From: Ramlibacter sp.
GTDB taxonomy: Bacteria; Pseudomonadota; Gammaproteobacteria; Burkholderiales; Burkholderiaceae_C
Length of the DNA: 64,000 bases
NCBI GenBank assembly: GCA_021323335.1
Contig: JAJTCN010000004.1
Span: 1-64,000 of the forward strand
Reading direction: 5' to 3'
Position 1 is the first letter of the stretch. Each line of letters opens with the position of its first letter. The position numbers were made by a program, and so were the translations under genes. Below, piece after piece: positions 1-7,902 of this stretch. The notes below the pieces were generated by a model that was given only the letters and a program-made list of their open reading frames with translations, was not told where the DNA came from and searched no databases.

Positions 1-1
1 C

Positions 2-775
2 CCCAACGACACCCGGCTGGGCCCGAAGCAGCGCATGCAGGTCATCACCGGCCCCAACATGGGCGGCAAGTCCACCTACATGCGGCAGGTGGCGCTGATT
101 TGCCTGCTGGCCTCCGTGGGCTCGTTCGTGCCGGCGCAGGCCTGCCGGCTGGGCCCGATGGACGCGATCCACGTGCGCATCGGGGCCGCCGACGACCTGG
201 CCAACGCGCAGTCCACCTTCATGCTGGAGATGACCGAAGCCGCGCAGATCCTGCATGGCGCCACGGCGCAGAGCCTGGTGCTGATGGACGAGATCGGCCG
301 CGGCACCTCCACCTTCGACGGGTTGGCGCTGGCCTCGGGCATCGCCGCGCACCTGCACGACAAGACGCAGGCCTTCACGCTGTTCGCCACCCACTACTTC
401 GAACTGACCGAGTTCCCGGCCAGGCACCACTGCGCGGTGAACGTGCACGTGGGCGCCACCGAGTCGGGCGCGGACATCGTGTTCCTGCACGAGATCCAGC
501 CCGGCCCGGCCAGCCGCAGCTACGGCATCCAGGTGGCGCGCCTGGCCGGCATGCCCACCGGCGTGGTGAACCACGCACGCCACGCGCTGGCCGCGCTGGA
601 GAAACAGCAGGTGGAAAGCCGCGAGCAGGTAGACTTGTTCGCACCGCCCCCGGCCGCCGAAGTCCAGGCGCCCGGCAAGCTGGAAGCGGCGGTTGCCGCG
701 CTGGACCCCGACGCCCTGTCACCGCGCGATGCGCTCGAGGCGCTGTACTCGCTCAAGAAATTAATCCAACCATGA
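2..775 (+). CDS. mutS: DNA mismatch repair ATPase MutS, C-terminal part (5' truncated by window edge)
   Basis: The reading frame is open from base 2 with no start in the window, so this is the 3' end of a longer gene; the ORF-track start at 35 is only an internal Met. MutS recognises mismatches and recruits MutL using ABC-type ATPase domains. Visible are the P-loop GPNMGGKST, the STFMLEMTE signature region, Walker [13 protein letters not shown] and the switch histidine in [11 protein letters not shown]. The last ~30 residues ([17 protein letters not shown]) match the C-terminal multimerisation helix typical of full-length bacterial MutS. Its stop overlaps the next start in ATGA, so the following peptidase gene is probably translationally coupled to it. 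Confidence 0.97.
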   Translation, partial: PNDTRLGPKQRMQVITGPNMGGKSTYMRQVALICLLASVGSFVPAQACRLGPMDAIHVRIGAADDLANAQSTFMLEMTEAAQILHGATAQSLVLMDEIGRGTSTFDGLALASGIAAHLHDKTQAFTLFATHYFELTEFPARHHCAVNVHVGATESGADIVFLHEIQPGPASRSYGIQVARLAGMPTGVVNHARHALAALEKQQVESREQVDLFAPPPAAEVQAPGKLEAAVAALDPDALSPRDALEALYSLKKLIQP

Positions 776-1602
776 CCTACTGCGTCGGCATCAAGCTCAA
801 TGCGGGACTGGTGTTCCTGTCCGACTCGCGCACCAATGCGGGCGTGGACAACATCAGCACCTTCCGGAAGATGATCGTGTACGAGAAGCCGGGCGACCGC
901 TTCATGGTGCTGCTGTCCGCCGGCAACCTGAGCATCTCGCAATCGGTGCGCGAGATCCTGCAGGTGGAACAGCTCAAGGAGCACGACACCGGCGAAGCCG
1001 TCACCATCTGGAACGCCGCCAGCATGTTCGACGCCTGCCGCGTGCTGGGCCAGACGGTGCGCCACGTATACGACCGCGATGCCAAGGCGCTGCAGCACGC
1101 CGGCGTGGAGTTCAACGTCAACCTGATCTTCGGCGGCCAGATCCGCGGCGAGGGCATGCGCCTCTTCCAGGTGTATTCGGCCGGCAACTTCATCGAGGCC
1201 ACCGCCGAGACGCCCTACTTCCAGATCGGCGAATACAAGTACGGCAAGCCGGTGCTGGACCGCGTGCTGACGCCGGAGACCGGGCTGGACGAGGCCGCCA
1301 AATGCGCGCTGGTGTCGATGGACTCCACGATGAAGTCCAATCTCTCGGTCGGGCCGCCGCTCGACCTGGTGGTGTACGAAGCGAACCGGTTCGAGACCGA
1401 CAAGGTCGTCTGCATCGACATGCAGAACCCGTACTACCGGATGCTGCATTCGAGCTGGGGACAGAAGCTGCGCGAGGTGTTCGACAGCCTCGACCACCCC
1501 GTGTGGGACGACGCGCATACCGACACGCCGCTGCTGACGCAGACCTCCGGACGCGTCAAGCCGCTCAAGAAGATCACGCGGCCGGACGAGCGATTGATTT
1601 GA
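772..1602 (+). CDS. Anbu-type proteasome-like peptidase (COG3484)
   Basis: 276 aa. The start [15 protein letters not shown] is chosen because the ATG overlaps the mutS stop (ATGA), and removal of Met exposes Thr as the N-terminal nucleophile expected of Ntn hydrolases. Counting from that Thr, an Asp (FLSDSR) lies at about 17 and a Lys (TFRKM) at about 32, the proteasome T1/D17/K33 layout. COG3484 proteins are the 'ancestral beta subunit' Anbu, which form open ring or helical assemblies; the physiological substrate is not settled. Known Anbu operons usually carry ATP-grasp, alpha-E and transglutaminase-like genes. None is present here and the neighbour is mutS. Length fits the family. Family assignment is firm, function open. 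Confidence 0.88.
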   Translation: MTYCVGIKLNAGLVFLSDSRTNAGVDNISTFRKMIVYEKPGDRFMVLLSAGNLSISQSVREILQVEQLKEHDTGEAVTIWNAASMFDACRVLGQTVRHVYDRDAKALQHAGVEFNVNLIFGGQIRGEGMRLFQVYSAGNFIEATAETPYFQIGEYKYGKPVLDRVLTPETGLDEAAKCALVSMDSTMKSNLSVGPPLDLVVYEANRFETDKVVCIDMQNPYYRMLHSSWGQKLREVFDSLDHPVWDDAHTDTPLLTQTSGRVKPLKKITRPDERLI

Positions 1603-1607
1603 AATTC

Positions 1608-1682
1608 CGTCATTCCCGCGCAGGCGGGAATCCAGGGCTCCCTTCCTGAAAGCCCTGGATCCCCGCCTCCGCGGGGATGACG
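1608..1682. repeat. Paired palindromic intergenic repeat (BIME/REP-like), two facing copies
   Basis: Left arm CGTCATTCCCGCG-CAGGCGGGAATCCAGGGCT and right arm AGCCCTGGATCCCCGCC-TCCGCGGGGATGACG face each other across an 11-base spacer. Each arm is also an imperfect hairpin. Single copies of the same unit lie at 15246, 15816 and 16779. This dispersed unit is common in proteobacterial intergenic regions; here it may also act as a terminator after the Anbu gene. The ATG at 1677 lies inside the repeat and is not a gene start. Confidence 0.85.
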
Positions 1683-1691
1683 AGTCCGCCC

Positions 1692-2489
1692 ATGTCGCTC
1701 GTCATCTTCTCCCACGCCAACAGCTTCCCCGCCGGGACCTACAGCGTCCTGTTCCGGCATCTCCGCTCGCGTGGCTTCACGGTGAAGGCCGTCGACCAGT
1801 TCGGGCATGACCTGGACTACCCGGTCACCAACAACTGGCCGCACCTGGTGCAACAACTGCACGACTTCGCCGCGCGCGAGGTGCAGAAGGCGGGCGAGCC
1901 GGCCTGGCTGGTGGGGCACTCGCTCGGCGGCTTCCTCAGCGCGATGTGCGCCGCGCGCCATCCGCAACTCACGCGCGGCGTGCTGCTGCTCGACTCGCCG
2001 CTGCTGGGTGGCTGGAAATCGCCGGCGCTGTGGGCGGCCAAGCGGACGCAACTGGTCGGGTCGATTTCGCCCGGCGCGGTCAGCCGCAAGCGAAAGCACC
2101 GCTGGCCCACCAAGGAGGCGGCGTTCGAGCACTTCCGCCACAAGAAGGCCTTCGCCCGCTGGGACCCGCTGGTGCTGGCCGACTACATCGCCTTCGGCAC
2201 GGTGGAAGAGGACGGCGAGCGCGTGCTTGCTTTCGACCGCGACATCGAGACGGCCATCTACAACACGCTGCCGGACAACCTGGGCGGGCTGCTGCAACGC
2301 ATCCGCTGCCCGGTGGCCTTCATCGGCGGCCTGCAGTCGCAGGAAATCCAGCAGGTGGGACTCGGGCTCACAGTGAAGATCACCCAGGGCCGCATGATGA
2401 TGATGGACGGCAGCCACCTCTTCCCGATGGAGCGCCCGCTCGCCACGGCCGCGGCGATCGAGGCAGCCCTCCTCTCGCTTCCCGGCTGA
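1692..2489 (+). CDS. Alpha/beta hydrolase
   Basis: 265 aa. Start moved from 1677 to 1692 because the upstream ATG sits in the palindromic repeat, and MSLVIFSHANSFPAG begins directly with the first beta strand and oxyanion-hole region of the fold. The nucleophile elbow is GHSLGG at about residue 80 and the catalytic His is probably in MDGSHLFPMERP near the C-terminus. There is no signal peptide, so it is cytoplasmic. Substrate cannot be told from sequence; small carboxylic ester or lactone hydrolases look like this. It stands alone between the repeat and a second, unrelated-looking hydrolase gene. Confidence 0.85.
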   Translation: MSLVIFSHANSFPAGTYSVLFRHLRSRGFTVKAVDQFGHDLDYPVTNNWPHLVQQLHDFAAREVQKAGEPAWLVGHSLGGFLSAMCAARHPQLTRGVLLLDSPLLGGWKSPALWAAKRTQLVGSISPGAVSRKRKHRWPTKEAAFEHFRHKKAFARWDPLVLADYIAFGTVEEDGERVLAFDRDIETAIYNTLPDNLGGLLQRIRCPVAFIGGLQSQEIQQVGLGLTVKITQGRMMMMDGSHLFPMERPLATAAAIEAALLSLPG

Positions 2490-2501
2490 AGAGCTTCCGT
2501 T

Positions 2502-2516
2502 TGCTGCATTGCAGCA
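2502..2516. promoter_or_regulatory. 15-bp perfect palindrome, candidate operator
   Basis: TGCTGCA-T-TGCAGCA lies 68 bases upstream of the next hydrolase start, in a 94-base gap. The TGC...GCA half-sites resemble operators described for the polyhydroxyalkanoate regulator PhaR, but no phasin or PHA gene adjoins, so the regulator is a guess. Confidence 0.3.
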
Positions 2517-2583
2517 TACGTCCTACAGCCCTGCCGTCCCCGGGCGGACAGCGCCAAAACCTGCCGGCCACCACAGTGGGTGG

Positions 2584-3375
2584 ATGCCTACCCCTTCCCT
2601 CGCCTTCCAGGCACCTTCGTTCGCCATGCTGGCCACCGAGCCCCTGCGGGCCATCCTGGACTTCTGCGGCTCTCGCGTCGGGCACCTGCCAACGGTGGAC
2701 GGCGACGGGCACCCGGTGGTGGTCTACCCGGGCCTCGGCGCCGGCGCCCTCACCACGTCCCACCTGCGCTCCCACCTGAAGCAATGCACGTTCACCGTGC
2801 ACGACTGGGGCAAGGGCGTGAACACCGGCCCGGAGGGCGTGTTCGACGACTGGCTGGACATGCTGGCCGAACGCGTGCGCGCGCTGCATGCGCTGCATGG
2901 ACGCAAGGTGAGCCTGGTGGGCTGGAGCCTTGGCGGCGTGTATGCGCGCGAGCTCGCCAAGTTCGCGCCGGGCTCGGTGCGGCAGGTCATCACGCTGGCC
3001 ACGCCGTTCGGCTCGCTGCAGGGCGCCAACCACGCAGGCACCATCTTCAAGATGCTGGGGGGCGACACCTCGCAGCTCACCAGCGAGATGCAGGAGCGGC
3101 TGCGGCTGCGGCCGCCGGTTCCCACCACGTCGGTCTACAGCAAGAGCGACGGCCTGGTCAGCTGGCGCGGCTGCCTGGAAAAACGCGCGCCGCAGGCCGA
3201 GAACATCGAGGTGGACGCCAGCCACCTGGGCATGACGACGCATCCGGAAGTGCTGCGCATCGTGGCCGACCGGCTGGCCCAGCCGGAAGGCGGCTGGCGG
3301 CCCTACCGGCGCCAGCGCGCGGCGATCACGCGTGCCACTGCACCCAGCCGGTCCAGGAAGTCACCAGCACGATGA
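2584..3375 (+). CDS. Alpha/beta hydrolase, lipase-like
   Basis: 263 aa from the ATG at 2584; an earlier in-frame ATG at 2509 would add 25 low-quality residues that overlap the candidate operator, and a later Met at 2626 is also possible. Nucleophile elbow GWSLGG ([16 protein letters not shown]) at about residue 110, preceded by [10 protein letters not shown] as likely oxyanion strand; a late His in [12 protein letters not shown]. Resembles extracellular lipase/acyltransferase-like hydrolases that carry a large cap (residues ~60-100). No clear signal peptide. Its last 50 bases overlap the 3' end of the convergent uppP gene, a compact tail-to-tail arrangement. Confidence 0.8.
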   Translation: MPTPSLAFQAPSFAMLATEPLRAILDFCGSRVGHLPTVDGDGHPVVVYPGLGAGALTTSHLRSHLKQCTFTVHDWGKGVNTGPEGVFDDWLDMLAERVRALHALHGRKVSLVGWSLGGVYARELAKFAPGSVRQVITLATPFGSLQGANHAGTIFKMLGGDTSQLTSEMQERLRLRPPVPTTSVYSKSDGLVSWRGCLEKRAPQAENIEVDASHLGMTTHPEVLRIVADRLAQPEGGWRPYRRQRAAITRATAPSRSRKSPAR

Positions 3376-4165
3376 TGCCGAAGGCGATGCGGTACCAGGC
3401 GAAGGGCGTGAAGCTGTGGGTGGAGATGTAGCGCAGCAGCCAGCGCACGCACAGCCACGCGCTGAGGAACGAGAACAGCAGCCCGACGCCGAACATCGGC
3501 AGGTCCTCGATACCGAGCTTGTCGCGCTCCTTGATCAGGCTGTACGCGCCCGCGCCGATCAGTGTGGGGATCGCGAGGTAGAAGGAGAAATCGGTGGCGG
3601 CCTTGCGCGACAGCCCCAGCAGCATGCCGCCGATGATGGTGGCGCCGCTGCGGCTGGTGCCGGGCACCAGCGCCAGGCACTGCACCAGCCCCAGCTTGAG
3701 CGCATCGGTCCAGCGCATCTCCTCCACCTCCTGGATGCGCACGTGCGACTGCGTGCGGCGCTCGGCCCAGAGGATCACGAAGCCGCCCAGGATGAAGGTG
3801 GTGGCCACCACGGCGGGGGTGAACAGGTTTTCCTGGATCGCCTTGCCGAACAGCAGGCCGAGCACGACCGCGGGAAAGAAGGCCACCAGCACGTTCAGGG
3901 CGAAGCGCTGGGCCTCGCGCTCGGTCGGCAGCGCGAGCATGGTGCTGCGGATCTTCTGCCAGTACACCAGGATCACGGCCAGGATGGCACCGGTCTGGAT
4001 GGCGATGTCGAACACCTTGGCCTTCTCGCCCTCGAAGCCCAGCAAGGCTCCCGCCAGGATGAGGTGACCGGTGCTGGAGATGGGGAGGAACTCCGTCAGC
4101 CCCTCGACGATGCCCATGATCGCGGCCTTGACCAGCAACACGACGTCCACGCAAGCTCCCTGCAA
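3326..4165 (-). CDS. uppP: Undecaprenyl-diphosphatase UppP (BacA)
   Basis: 279 aa integral membrane enzyme that dephosphorylates undecaprenyl pyrophosphate to recycle the lipid carrier for peptidoglycan and other envelope glycans, giving low-level bacitracin resistance. Both family signatures are present: [14 protein letters not shown] near the N-terminus and [13 protein letters not shown] at about residue 165, together supplying the catalytic Glu, Ser, His and Arg. Eight hydrophobic segments are visible and length is normal. Starts at MQGACVDVV; a start at a later Val/Met is possible. It overlaps the convergent hydrolase by 50 bases. Confidence 0.96.
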   Translation of the reverse strand: MQGACVDVVLLVKAAIMGIVEGLTEFLPISSTGHLILAGALLGFEGEKAKVFDIAIQTGAILAVILVYWQKIRSTMLALPTEREAQRFALNVLVAFFPAVVLGLLFGKAIQENLFTPAVVATTFILGGFVILWAERRTQSHVRIQEVEEMRWTDALKLGLVQCLALVPGTSRSGATIIGGMLLGLSRKAATDFSFYLAIPTLIGAGAYSLIKERDKLGIEDLPMFGVGLLFSFLSAWLCVRWLLRYISTHSFTPFAWYRIAFGIIVLVTSWTGWVQWHA

Positions 4166-4308
4166 AAGCGCGGATTATGGGGCTTGGCCCGGTGCGGTGG
4201 CCTAGCTCAGCCATCGGCAGCGTCCGACAAGCCCTGTCGGAAACGGCGATCCGCGCTTGCGCAGGGAACCTACAGGTTGGTTACAGGTTGCCCGCAATCA
4301 TTGCACCC

Positions 4309-4458
4309 ATGAAAATCATCAACCTGCTCCACGTGGTCTGCGCCCAGGCGTTCTACAAATGGGCGATGAAGGAAATCAGCCCGATGCACCCGGACGTGCC
4401 GAAGATCATGATGCGACAGCATCAGCTCAACGAAAAGTACCGCCGCATCTGGGCCTGA
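4309..4458 (+). CDS. Small conserved-looking protein of 49 aa, function unknown
   Basis: MKIINLLHVVCAQAFYKWAMKEISPMHPDVPKIM... is a 49-residue ORF whose last 44 codons lie in an ORF-track entry starting at 4177. The product is rich in Met, His and Lys with an amphipathic N-terminal helix and no signal peptide. A short CDS is supported by the perfect terminator-like hairpin nine bases past its stop and by codon use in line with neighbours. No domain recognised. It is divergently oriented from uppP with a 143-base intergenic space. Confidence 0.6.
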   Translation: MKIINLLHVVCAQAFYKWAMKEISPMHPDVPKIMMRQHQLNEKYRRIWA

Positions 4459-4466
4459 TTCCCACC

Positions 4467-4503
4467 GGCCGGAGCGGCCTCCGCTGAGGACGCCGCTCCG
4501 GCC
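4467..4503 (+). terminator. 12-bp GC-rich hairpin terminator
   Basis: GGCCGGAGCGGC pairs perfectly with GCCGCTCCGGCC around a 13-base loop, followed by GCTTTCCCC. The U-run is poor, but placement right after the 49-aa gene and before the next promoter region makes a terminator likely. Confidence 0.65.
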
Positions 4504-4643
4504 CGCTTTCCCCTTCCCCAACCCCTTCCTTTCGCTCCCGCCTGCCTGCATTTCGCGGCGGCGTGACTGCGTTTCGTCGCATGGCGATGGCCCGGGATGG
4601 CGCCGGACTGCAAAGTCCGCTCCATCGCACCCGGAGACCCGCC

Positions 4644-5195
4644 ATGTTGATCCAGATCCTCACCCAGCACCCCGAATCCATCGGAACCATCCTGCGCAGC
4701 ACCCCCGCCTGGGTGTGGGGCCTGCTTGCCGGCCTGGTGGCCCTGGGCAGCACCCAGCTGCGCGACCGCACGGCCAGCCTCCTGCGCGTCTCGATCATGC
4801 CGGTAGGCATGACCGGGTTCTCGCTGTACGGCACCCTGTCGGCCTTCGGCGGCTCGCCGCTGCTGCCCCAGTTGCTGGCGGCGCTGGCGGCCGCGGCGGC
4901 CCTTGGCTCTGCATCGGTGGCTTTCCGGCCGGTGGATGCGCGCTATGACCCCGCCACCCGCAGCTACGCGCTGCGCGGCAGCGCGGTGCCGCTGCTGCTG
5001 ATCCTGGCGATCTTCCTTGTGAAGTACGCGGTGGGCGTCGAACTGGCGATGGCGCCGCACATGGCGCAGGACGGCCCCTTCGTGCTGACCGTGGCCGCCC
5101 TGTATGGCGCCTTCAGCGGCGTCTTCGTCGGCCGTGCCGCCCGCCTGTGGCGCCTGGCCCTGCGCGCCCCCGTTCCCGCCGCCGCGGCGGCCTGA
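4644..5195 (+). CDS. Multi-pass membrane protein (DUF6622-like)
   Basis: 183 aa. Start at MLIQILTQHPES is chosen over the ORF-track start at 4563 because it follows a GGAGACC ribosome-binding-like stretch and begins the hydrophobic architecture directly. About five membrane segments: TPAWVWGLLAGLVALGS, a short re-entrant-like one (MPVGMTGFSLYG), LLAALAAAAALGSASVAF, LLLILAIFLVKYAV and LTVAALYGAFSGVFVG. The layout and motifs resemble the uncharacterised DUF6622 family of Burkholderiales, remembered without a search. It is followed 23 bases later by the 2TM/LytS/LytR run and may be co-transcribed with it. Confidence 0.75.
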   Translation: MLIQILTQHPESIGTILRSTPAWVWGLLAGLVALGSTQLRDRTASLLRVSIMPVGMTGFSLYGTLSAFGGSPLLPQLLAALAAAAALGSASVAFRPVDARYDPATRSYALRGSAVPLLLILAIFLVKYAVGVELAMAPHMAQDGPFVLTVAALYGAFSGVFVGRAARLWRLALRAPVPAAAAA

Positions 5196-5218
5196 TTCCA
5201 CCCTTGGAGCGACCCACC

Positions 5219-5506
5219 ATGAACTGCTTGCAGGACACCGACCTCGAACGCCTCGCCCGCCGCCGCGCCGGCGCCAAGCTGGGGTGGTACATCCACGCCG
5301 GCGTCTACATCGCCGTCAACCTGGGCCTGGCCACGATTTCCGCCATGTCCGGCCGCCACTGGGCCATCTTCCCGGCCTTCGGTTGGGGCATCGGCCTGCT
5401 GGTGCACGGCATCGTCGTCTTCGTCCTCACCGGCGGCGGCGGCGCGTTCGAAAACCTGGTCGCCCGCGAGCGCCGCCAGCTCGCCGCGCAGAAGGATCCG
5501 TGGTGA
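5219..5506 (+). CDS. 2TM domain protein (first of two paralogues)
   Basis: 95 aa. Start ATG 5219 has a GGAGCGACC ribosome-binding-like stretch. Layout: acidic/basic N-terminal helix (LERLARRRAGAKLGWY), two membrane segments (IHAGVYIAVNLGLATIS and AFGWGIGLLVHGIVVFV) and a basic C-terminal helix, the PF13239 '2TM' pattern. It is clearly paralogous to the gene at 6566: both share RAGAKLGWY and GWG.G....HGI.VF. 2TM domains are often found with LytTR-type signalling genes, as here. Its stop overlaps the GTG start of the next gene (GTGA). Confidence 0.85.
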   Translation: MNCLQDTDLERLARRRAGAKLGWYIHAGVYIAVNLGLATISAMSGRHWAIFPAFGWGIGLLVHGIVVFVLTGGGGAFENLVARERRQLAAQKDPW

Positions 5507-6552
5507 ACGGCGCCCTGCGTTACGGTGCGGTGGTGCTGCTGGCGCTTGCGGCGGCGGCGGCGCCGCTGGCCAGCCGGGCCGGCGTCGGACTGATGCAGTT
5601 GCCCGGCAGCGCCTCCGACGGGCCTGTCACCGTGTTCTATCCCACCGCGTCCGCGGACCGGCCGGTTCTGCGCGGTCCGTTCACGATCCGGGTGGCGGAA
5701 AACGCGACGCCTACCAGGGGCAACGGCCGCCTGGTCGTCATCTCGCATGGCTCCGGCGGCACCGCCTGGGTGCACTCGGACCTGGCCCGCGCGCTCGTGG
5801 AGGCCGGCTTCACGGTGGCCTTTCCCGAGCACCACCGGGACAACGCTCGCGATGCATCGCGGCCCGGCCCGCAAAGCTGGAAGCTGCGGCCGCAGGAGGT
5901 CTCGCGCGCGATCGACACCGTGGCGGCCTGGCCGCAGCTGGCCGGGCTGCTGTCGCTCGACCGCGTCGGCATGTACGGCATGTCCGCCGGCGGCCACACC
6001 GCCCTGTCGCTGGCCGGCGGCCGCTGGTCTCCGGCCGGGATGCGCCGGCATTGCCAGGCCAACATCGCCGAAGACTTCAATGGCTGCGCCGGCCTGGCCA
6101 CGCAACTGCGCGGCGACTTGCTGGACGGCCTGAAGATCCAGGTGACGCTGGGCGTGCAGCGGATCTTCATGACCGACGACACCGCGCAGTCGCACCACGA
6201 GCCGCGCATCGCCGCCGTGGTGGCCGGCGTGCCGTATGCAGCGGACTTCGACATGGCCTCGCTGGCGCAACCCCGCGTGCCGCTGGGGCTGGTGACCGCC
6301 GGCCAGGACAAGTGGCTGGTGCCGCGCTTCCACAGCGACCCGGTGCTGGCCGCCTGCCGACCGCGCTGCGAGCTGCTCGCGCACCTGCCGGAGGCCGGCC
6401 ATGCCGCGCTGCTTTCGCCGCCGCCCCCCGCGCACCTGCTTGGCGGCGTGGCCGCGGACCTGCTGGCGGACCCGCCGGGCTTCGACCGCGCGCAGCTGGC
6501 CGCCGTCGACCAGAAGATCGTGGCCTTCTTCCGCGCGCGGCTGCTCCCCTAG
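5503..6552 (+). CDS. Exported alpha/beta hydrolase (dienelactone/PAF-acetylhydrolase-like)
   Basis: 349 aa from GTG 5503, which overlaps the preceding stop; GTG 5500 is an alternative. A signal peptide (VVLLALAAAAAPLASRAG) directs it to the periplasm. Fold landmarks: VISHGSGGTAW oxyanion strand, nucleophile elbow GMSAGG at about residue 155, and catalytic His in PEAGHAALLSPP. The early FYPTASADRP region recalls platelet-activating-factor acetylhydrolase-like enzymes that act on small esters. It sits between two 2TM paralogues and upstream of a two-component pair, so it may belong to a response the pair controls; that link is inference. Confidence 0.85.
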   Translation: MNGALRYGAVVLLALAAAAAPLASRAGVGLMQLPGSASDGPVTVFYPTASADRPVLRGPFTIRVAENATPTRGNGRLVVISHGSGGTAWVHSDLARALVEAGFTVAFPEHHRDNARDASRPGPQSWKLRPQEVSRAIDTVAAWPQLAGLLSLDRVGMYGMSAGGHTALSLAGGRWSPAGMRRHCQANIAEDFNGCAGLATQLRGDLLDGLKIQVTLGVQRIFMTDDTAQSHHEPRIAAVVAGVPYAADFDMASLAQPRVPLGLVTAGQDKWLVPRFHSDPVLAACRPRCELLAHLPEAGHAALLSPPPPAHLLGGVAADLLADPPGFDRAQLAAVDQKIVAFFRARLLP

Positions 6553-6565
6553 AATGGTCCGCGCC

Positions 6566-6871
6566 ATGGCCTTGCTTTCCGAAGACGACATCGAGCGCAT
6601 CGCGCGCAAGCGCGCCGGCGCCAAGCTGGGGTGGTATCTCCACGCCACCGTCTTCGTGGTGGTCAACCTGGGGATGATCGCCCTGTCCTCATTCGGCTTC
6701 ACGCGGCGCCCCTGGACGATGGCGCCGGTGCTGGGCTGGGGCGCGGGCCTCATCTTGCATGGCATCTCGGTCTTCATCCTGGCCAACGGCAGCCCGCTGC
6801 GCGAACGCCTGCTGCAGCGGGAGCGCGAGCGGCTGCAGCGCGAGCAGCAGGACCGCGCGGGCGGGCCATGA
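6566..6871 (+). CDS. 2TM domain protein (second paralogue)
   Basis: 101 aa. ATG 6566 (MALLSEDDIERIARKR) is preferred to ATG 6554 because it aligns with the start of the paralogue at 5219. Two membrane segments (LHATVFVVVNLGMIALSS, VLGWGAGLILHGISVFIL) separate a charged N-terminal helix from a strongly basic/Gln-rich C-terminal helix (ERERLQREQQ). The stop overlaps the kinase start in ATGA, so translation is probably coupled to the LytS-type kinase. Likely a small membrane partner of that kinase; in other genomes the same domain is fused to such kinases. Confidence 0.85.
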   Translation: MALLSEDDIERIARKRAGAKLGWYLHATVFVVVNLGMIALSSFGFTRRPWTMAPVLGWGAGLILHGISVFILANGSPLRERLLQRERERLQREQQDRAGGP

Positions 6872-7902
6872 AGATCGACTGGATCGGCAAGCTGCAGCAC
6901 CTGCTGCAGACACTGGCGTTCTGCCTGGCCGTCGCCTCGATCCAGTACGCGTTCACGCCTGACAAGTCCTATGCGCCGGGGGTGGTGTATTCCATCCTGA
7001 TCGGCACCATCATCTGGGCGGTGGTGGACCTCGGCCGCCACCTCATGCCGTCGGCCGCCGAAACCGGCTGGCCGAAGGGTCCGGGGAGCGTGCTGCTGGT
7101 GACGGGCGGCATCGTCTCCGGCTACTTCTTCGGCAACAAGCTGGGCGATGCGATCTGCCAGGCCTTCGGCCTGTTCGGCCCGCGCGGCATGGCGCACACC
7201 GAGGCCGACCTGCGCAGCGGCATCCTGGTCACTGTGCTGGCCGGCATCGCCGGCAGTTACTGGTTCTACAGCCGCAGCCGCAGCGGCTACCTGGAGCGGC
7301 AGGTCGGCGAAGTGCAGCGCCACGCCAAGGAAGCGCGGCTGAAGCTGCTGGAAACGCAGCTGGAGCCGCACATGCTGTTCAACACGCTGGCCAACCTGCG
7401 CGCGCTGATCGGCGTGGACGCCGGGCGGGCGCAGCAGATGCTGGACCACATGATCGCGTATCTGCGAGCCACGCTCGATGCCTCGCGCGCCGCCACGCAT
7501 CCGCTGCAGGCGGAGTTCGACCGGCTGCGCGATTACCTGGAACTGATGGCCATTCGCATGGGCCCGCGCCTGGCCTACACGCTGGACCTGCCGCCCGAGC
7601 TCGCGGACCTCCCCGTCCCGGCGCTGCTGCTGCAGCCGCTGGTGGAAAACAGCATCAAGCACGGCCTCGAGCCCAAGGTGCAGGGCGGCCGCATCATGGT
7701 GCGGGCAAGCCGTGACGCGCAGGCCCTGGTGCTGGAAGTGCAGGACACCGGCGTCGGCGGTGCGCAAGGAGCCGAGGGCCAGGGCTTCGGCCTCACGCAG
7801 GTTCGCGAGCGCCTCGCCGCCCTGCATGGCGACCGCGCGCAAATGCAGTTCACGCTGTCGCCCGGGGGCGCCCACACGCGCATCACGCTGCCCATCGGAT
7901 GA
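6868..7902 (+). CDS. LytS/YehU-type sensor histidine kinase
   Basis: 344 aa. Four membrane segments in the first ~145 residues (LAFCLAVASIQYAF, ILIGTIIWAVVDLG, VLLVTGGIVSGYFFG, LVTVLAGIAGSYWFY), a short coiled region (VQRHAKEARLKLLETQ), then the His_kinase domain with phospho-acceptor QLEPHMLFNTLANL and a HATPase domain with PLVENSIKHG (N box) and GVGG (G1 box). No recognisable extracytoplasmic sensor domain, as in other LytS-like kinases. It overlaps both neighbours by ATGA junctions, placing it in a strict operon with the 2TM protein upstream and its LytTR regulator downstream. Confidence 0.93.
   Translation: MKIDWIGKLQHLLQTLAFCLAVASIQYAFTPDKSYAPGVVYSILIGTIIWAVVDLGRHLMPSAAETGWPKGPGSVLLVTGGIVSGYFFGNKLGDAICQAFGLFGPRGMAHTEADLRSGILVTVLAGIAGSYWFYSRSRSGYLERQVGEVQRHAKEARLKLLETQLEPHMLFNTLANLRALIGVDAGRAQQMLDHMIAYLRATLDASRAATHPLQAEFDRLRDYLELMAIRMGPRLAYTLDLPPELADLPVPALLLQPLVENSIKHGLEPKVQGGRIMVRASRDAQALVLEVQDTGVGGAQGAEGQGFGLTQVRERLAALHGDRAQMQFTLSPGGAHTRITLPIG

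Noticed and set aside
1677-1691. ATG at 1677 as start of the first hydrolase
   Set aside because: It lies in the GGGGATGACG end of the palindromic repeat; the ATG at 1692 starts the fold.
5305-7875. 856-aa open frame on the minus strand
   Set aside because: Antisense to the hydrolase, 2TM and LytS genes, whose domains and ATGA couplings are clear.
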